DNA from: Hymenobacter psoromatis
GTDB lineage: Bacteria; Bacteroidota; Bacteroidia; Cytophagales; Hymenobacteraceae
Assembly: GCF_020012125.1 (NCBI RefSeq)
Contig: NZ_JAIFAG010000001.1
Coordinates: 1,178,001-1,242,000 of the forward strand
Length of the DNA stretch: 64,000 nucleotides
Reading direction: 5' to 3'
In this document: in pieces, positions 61,644-64,000 of the stretch
Numbering within the stretch: position 1 is the stretch's first letter
How the letters are laid out: the number at the start of each line of letters is the position of its first letter
The notes under the pieces: model-generated
The model's database searches: none
What the model was told of the DNA's origin: nothing
The model's input: only the letters and a program-made list of their open reading frames with translations
Translations under genes and position numbers: made by a program

Positions 61644-62087
61644 TCATTGCTGGCCGCAGGCGCGCAACTCGGCCTCGGTGCCCGCGATGGTGCGCACGCC
61701 GGCCGGACCGGGGTGGTTGCCCCAGTGGCTTTCCAGAAAATTAAGCAGATTAGTCACCTGCGCCGGCGAGAGATGGTGGTGCGAGGCCGTATCCTGCACG
61801 CCCAGCATCTGCTGGTTGTAGGCCACGCCATTAACCACAATCGGCCCGCGCAGCCCCCAGCGGACGATGCAGGCTAGTTCGTATGAATGTTGGGCCAGAT
61901 AATCGGAGCCCGCCAGCGGCGGAATGAGCTGTCCCAGGCCCTGGCCCTGCTCGCCGTGGCAGCTGGCGCAGTGCTGCCCGTAGAGGCGCTCACCCTGGTT
62001 GCGGTTATTAGTGAAGCAGCCGGGCAGCGTGAGCAGCCCGGCCACCAGGGTAAGATGCAGATAAAACCGAACGGGCAACACCAGCAT
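61644..62087 (-). CDS. c-type cytochrome lipoprotein
   Basis: 147 residues. Lipobox at LLTLPGCFTNN (Cys24). Haem-binding CASCH at Cys40, Cys43, His44 (LYGQHCASCHGEQGQGLGQL), with Met94 in YNQQMLGV as the probable sixth ligand. Small electron carrier anchored in the periplasm. It begins 17 bases after the SCO gene on the same strand, so both are co-transcribed and probably serve cytochrome oxidase. Confidence 0.92.
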   Translation of the reverse strand: MLVLPVRFYLHLTLVAGLLTLPGCFTNNRNQGERLYGQHCASCHGEQGQGLGQLIPPLAGSDYLAQHSYELACIVRWGLRGPIVVNGVAYNQQMLGVQDTASHHHLSPAQVTNLLNFLESHWGNHPGPAGVRTIAGTEAELRACGQQ

Positions 62088-62104
62088 AGTAGGCCGCTAA
62101 GTGA

Positions 62105-62794
62105 TTAAGGCTGAGCGGCTACGGGCTGGCCCTGCCGGGTCTTAGCTTCGGCCAGCAGCACGGGTAGCTCTTTTTGCAGGCGGGATACTTCCTGCGGGTT
62201 CAGGCTATCGTAAAGGCCGCGCACGTGGCCCTGGTCGTCTACCAGCGCGAAGGTGCCGCTGTGGGCAATGCCGCCGGGGGCCGCTTTATCGGGCATGGCG
62301 CCGGTGAAGTAGGCCGCCGCCAGGGTAAAGGCCGTGTCGCGGCTGGCCCGCACGAAGCGCCAGCTGCTGCCGGGCGTGCCTACCCCCAGCCGGCGGGCGT
62401 AGTCGCGCAGCACGGCCAGGCTATCGTGGTCGGGGTCAATGGTTTCGGAGATGAATGCCACCTTCGGGTTGGTGCCGAACTGCTTGTACACCTTCAGCAT
62501 CTCGCTCTGCATTTTGGGGCAAATGCCGGGGCAGGTGGCAAAGAAAAAGTCGGTGAGATAGACCTTGCCCGCCAAGCTCTGGTTCGTGACGAGGTGGCCG
62601 TCCTGGTCGTGCAGCCGGAAGGGCGGCACCTTGGTGGGGGCCGCCGTTGCGCCCTGGCCAGCCCCGTCGGTCGGCTCCGTGTTGCCCACGTAGGGCAGGG
62701 TAGCGGGAGTATCGGTATCGGCGCTGCCACCGGCTGCCCCGCAGCCCGCCAGCGCCAGCAAGGCAGCCAGGGGCAAATATTTCAAACGCATCAT
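62105..62794 (-). CDS. SCO family copper chaperone/thioredoxin-like lipoprotein
   Basis: 229 residues from the ATG at 62794 (MMRLKYLPLAALLALAGC, lipobox Cys18). Thioredoxin fold with the copper-binding Cys88 and Cys92 in FFFATCPGICPKMQSEM and the third ligand His in GIAHSGTFALVDDQG, plus FISETIDPDHDSLAVL. SCO proteins deliver copper to the CuA centre of cytochrome c oxidase in the periplasm. Followed by the cytochrome c gene; an upstream lipoprotein gene on the same strand is 100 bases away. Confidence 0.92.
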   Translation of the reverse strand: MMRLKYLPLAALLALAGCGAAGGSADTDTPATLPYVGNTEPTDGAGQGATAAPTKVPPFRLHDQDGHLVTNQSLAGKVYLTDFFFATCPGICPKMQSEMLKVYKQFGTNPKVAFISETIDPDHDSLAVLRDYARRLGVGTPGSSWRFVRASRDTAFTLAAAYFTGAMPDKAAPGGIAHSGTFALVDDQGHVRGLYDSLNPQEVSRLQKELPVLLAEAKTRQGQPVAAQP

Positions 62795-62894
62795 GAGCAA
62801 GCTAACTAAATGCGGCGGGCCAGATGGTGCCCGTCAGTAAAGGATAAACCGCGAAACGCCGCGGGTCGTTCGCGGCGAGGGGGGTAGGGTGCTC

Positions 62895-63329
62895 CTACCG
62901 CCCGGCCCGGCGCAACGTCGCCTGGGCCGAGTCAATGGCCACGCGCAGCTGCTGCTCGATGCCGCTGAGCTGCTTTTCCTGGTCTTGCAGGTAAGTGAGG
63001 CGCTGGGGCGCGGGAGCGGTGCTGTCGGGGGCCTGGTACTGGTGCATCCACTCCATCATGGCATGGTCGGCGGTTTGCATCTGGCTGAGCACGGGGGCAG
63101 TAGCCGGCGTTTTGGCGGCCGTTAACTGGGCCTTGAGCGCGAAGAGCTGCTCCGTCTGGCCCATTGCGCGCTCGTGCTGGGCCATCAGGGTGTCTTCGAG
63201 GGCGCGGGCCTGGCCGGTGGGCGCGGTGGCTTCGGTAGTGGCGGTGGTGGTCTGGGTTCCGCAGCCCGGCAGGCCCAGGCTCAGCAGGCCCAGGAGCGCG
63301 CCGGCGGGCAATAGCAGCAGTTTTTTCAT
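62895..63329 (-). CDS. helical lipoprotein of unknown function
   Basis: 144 residues. Lipobox signal peptide MKKLLLLPAGALLGLLSLGL then PGC (Cys23). The mature part is Thr/Ala-rich, then a predicted helical hairpin (LEDTLMAQHERAMGQTEQLF, MQTADHAMMEWMHQYQAPDS) and a coiled coil to the end. Met/His content (MAQHERAM, HAMMEWMHQY) could bind metal, which would fit the SCO gene downstream, but this is speculation. TACCTTTG ends four bases before the ATG. Confidence 0.8.
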   Translation of the reverse strand: MKKLLLLPAGALLGLLSLGLPGCGTQTTTATTEATAPTGQARALEDTLMAQHERAMGQTEQLFALKAQLTAAKTPATAPVLSQMQTADHAMMEWMHQYQAPDSTAPAPQRLTYLQDQEKQLSGIEQQLRVAIDSAQATLRRAGR

Positions 63330-63333
63330 GCCG

Positions 63334-63341
63334 CAAAGGTA
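63334..63341 (-). promoter_or_regulatory. candidate -7 box
   Basis: TACCTTTG on the minus strand four bases before the lipoprotein ATG at 63329; exact TAnnTTTG match. Confidence 0.5.
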
Positions 63342-63518
63342 AGGCTGCTGTCGGGGGGTAGGAAGGGTAGAACGGTGGAAGGGTGAGGGGTAGAAGGGCG
63401 GGGAGGTGGCTAAAAGTCAGAAAATACGTAGAACGGTTGCCACGCAAAACAAATAACTCCTACTCTCAACCCGCTTACCCGCGCACCTTCAACCCCCTTA
63501 CCCTATCCCTACCCCCAC

Positions 63519-64000
63519 ATGCAAACCCGCCAACTCGGCCGCTCCGGCCCTACTGTTTCTGCCCTCGGCCTCGGCTGCATGGGTATGTCTGACTTCTACG
63601 GCCAGCCCGACGATGCTGAAAGCCTGCGCACCCTGGCCCGCGCCCTGGAGCTGGGTGTGAATTTTCTGGATACCGCTGATATGTACGGCCCCTACACCAA
63701 TGAGGAGCTACTGGGCCGCTTCTTGCAGGAAGATAAAACCCGCCGCGCTAAAGTACTACTGGCTACCAAGTTCGGTATCGTGCGCGACCCAAGCAACCCC
63801 GCTAAGCGCAGCGTTAGCGGCCGGCCCGAGTACGTGCGCCAGGCAGCCGAGGGTAGCCTGAAACGCCTCGGCACTGACCACCTCGACCTATACTACCAGC
63901 ATCGCGTAGACCCGCAGGTGCCCATCGAGGAAACCGTGGGGGCCATGAGTCGCCTCGTGGAAGAGGGTAAAGTGCGCTTCCTGGGCCTCAGCGAAGCCGG
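63519..64000 (+). CDS. aldo/keto reductase, 3' end outside window
   Basis: The first 160 residues of an NADPH-dependent aldo/keto reductase, starting [20 protein letters not shown] at the ATG at 63519 and open to the window end. Marks: [32 protein letters not shown] with catalytic Asp and Tyr, [14 protein letters not shown] with the catalytic Lys, [20 protein letters not shown] with the active-site His, and [13 protein letters not shown]. The group resembles AKR13-type reductases. Substrate unknown. CCCTACCCCC lies 4 bases before the ATG. Confidence 0.93.
   Translation, partial: MQTRQLGRSGPTVSALGLGCMGMSDFYGQPDDAESLRTLARALELGVNFLDTADMYGPYTNEELLGRFLQEDKTRRAKVLLATKFGIVRDPSNPAKRSVSGRPEYVRQAAEGSLKRLGTDHLDLYYQHRVDPQVPIEETVGAMSRLVEEGKVRFLGLSEA

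Noticed and set aside
1..64000. tRNA, rRNA, known riboswitch or IS transposase genes
   Set aside because: I looked for cloverleaf tails, conserved rRNA blocks, riboswitch cores and transposase motifs and saw none; a covariance-model scan would be decisive.

Overview
The window reads as a chromosomal segment of a GC-rich (roughly 60 percent or a little more) member of the Bacteroidota, most likely a Hymenobacter-like cytophagale. The basis is SusC/SusD pairs, type IX secretion sorting tails, a fused LpxC-FabZ, the bifunctional DAHP synthase/chorismate mutase, DUF5686 outer membrane proteins, TAnnTTTG promoter boxes and absence of Shine-Dalgarno sites. Genus is inference; no rRNA or tRNA gene is visible.

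Layout. 1-4250: 5' part of an RND efflux pump, a glycine-rich stress protein and a small unknown protein. 4470-10450: proline dehydrogenase and a shikimate cluster (DAHP synthase/chorismate mutase, aroB, aroA), with two small lipoprotein genes inserted on the opposite strand, one broken by a stop codon. 10527-16028: an unassigned six-hairpin glycosidase flanked by copies of one repeat, a coupled small protein plus ABC permease, and a PP2C-type phosphatase. 16155-19664: lipid A genes lpxD, lpxC-fabZ, lpxA, followed by a phosphatase gene remnant.

20027-57432 is dominated by a beta-mannan (galactomannan/glucomannan) utilisation locus. Left arm: a secreted GH26 with CBM35-like modules, a binding-only secreted protein, a GH26 lipoprotein, a GH43, a FucP-like transporter and an acetylesterase. 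Right arm: GH92, an AraC regulator, SusC/SusD, GH5 and GH26 mannanases, a sodium:solute symporter, GH130 mannosylglucose phosphorylase, cellobiose 2-epimerase, GH43, a GH36-like galactosidase and a GH28 protein. Together they can take acetylated, galactosylated mannan at the surface to mannobiose, import it, epimerise it to mannosylglucose and phosphorolyse it.

Between the two arms (29843-37025, minus strand) lies a six-gene operon that I read as inositol-lipid synthesis: inositol-3-phosphate synthase, PgpA-like phosphatase, GtrA, a large DUF5686 outer membrane protein, a CDP-alcohol phosphotransferase fused to a DUF4833-like domain, and an Aur1-like PAP2 protein. A related inositol-lipid cluster is known in Bacteroides; the fusion, the outer membrane protein and GtrA are the novel-looking parts. 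This is my best candidate for the exciting system.

57486-64000 is housekeeping: DbpA-type helicase, YihY, DUF2062, SseB-like protein, cytochrome c, SCO protein, a lipoprotein and the start of an aldo/keto reductase. Across the whole window an octamer, CCTACCCC (or its complement), recurs far more often than base composition predicts, inside genes and at junctions.
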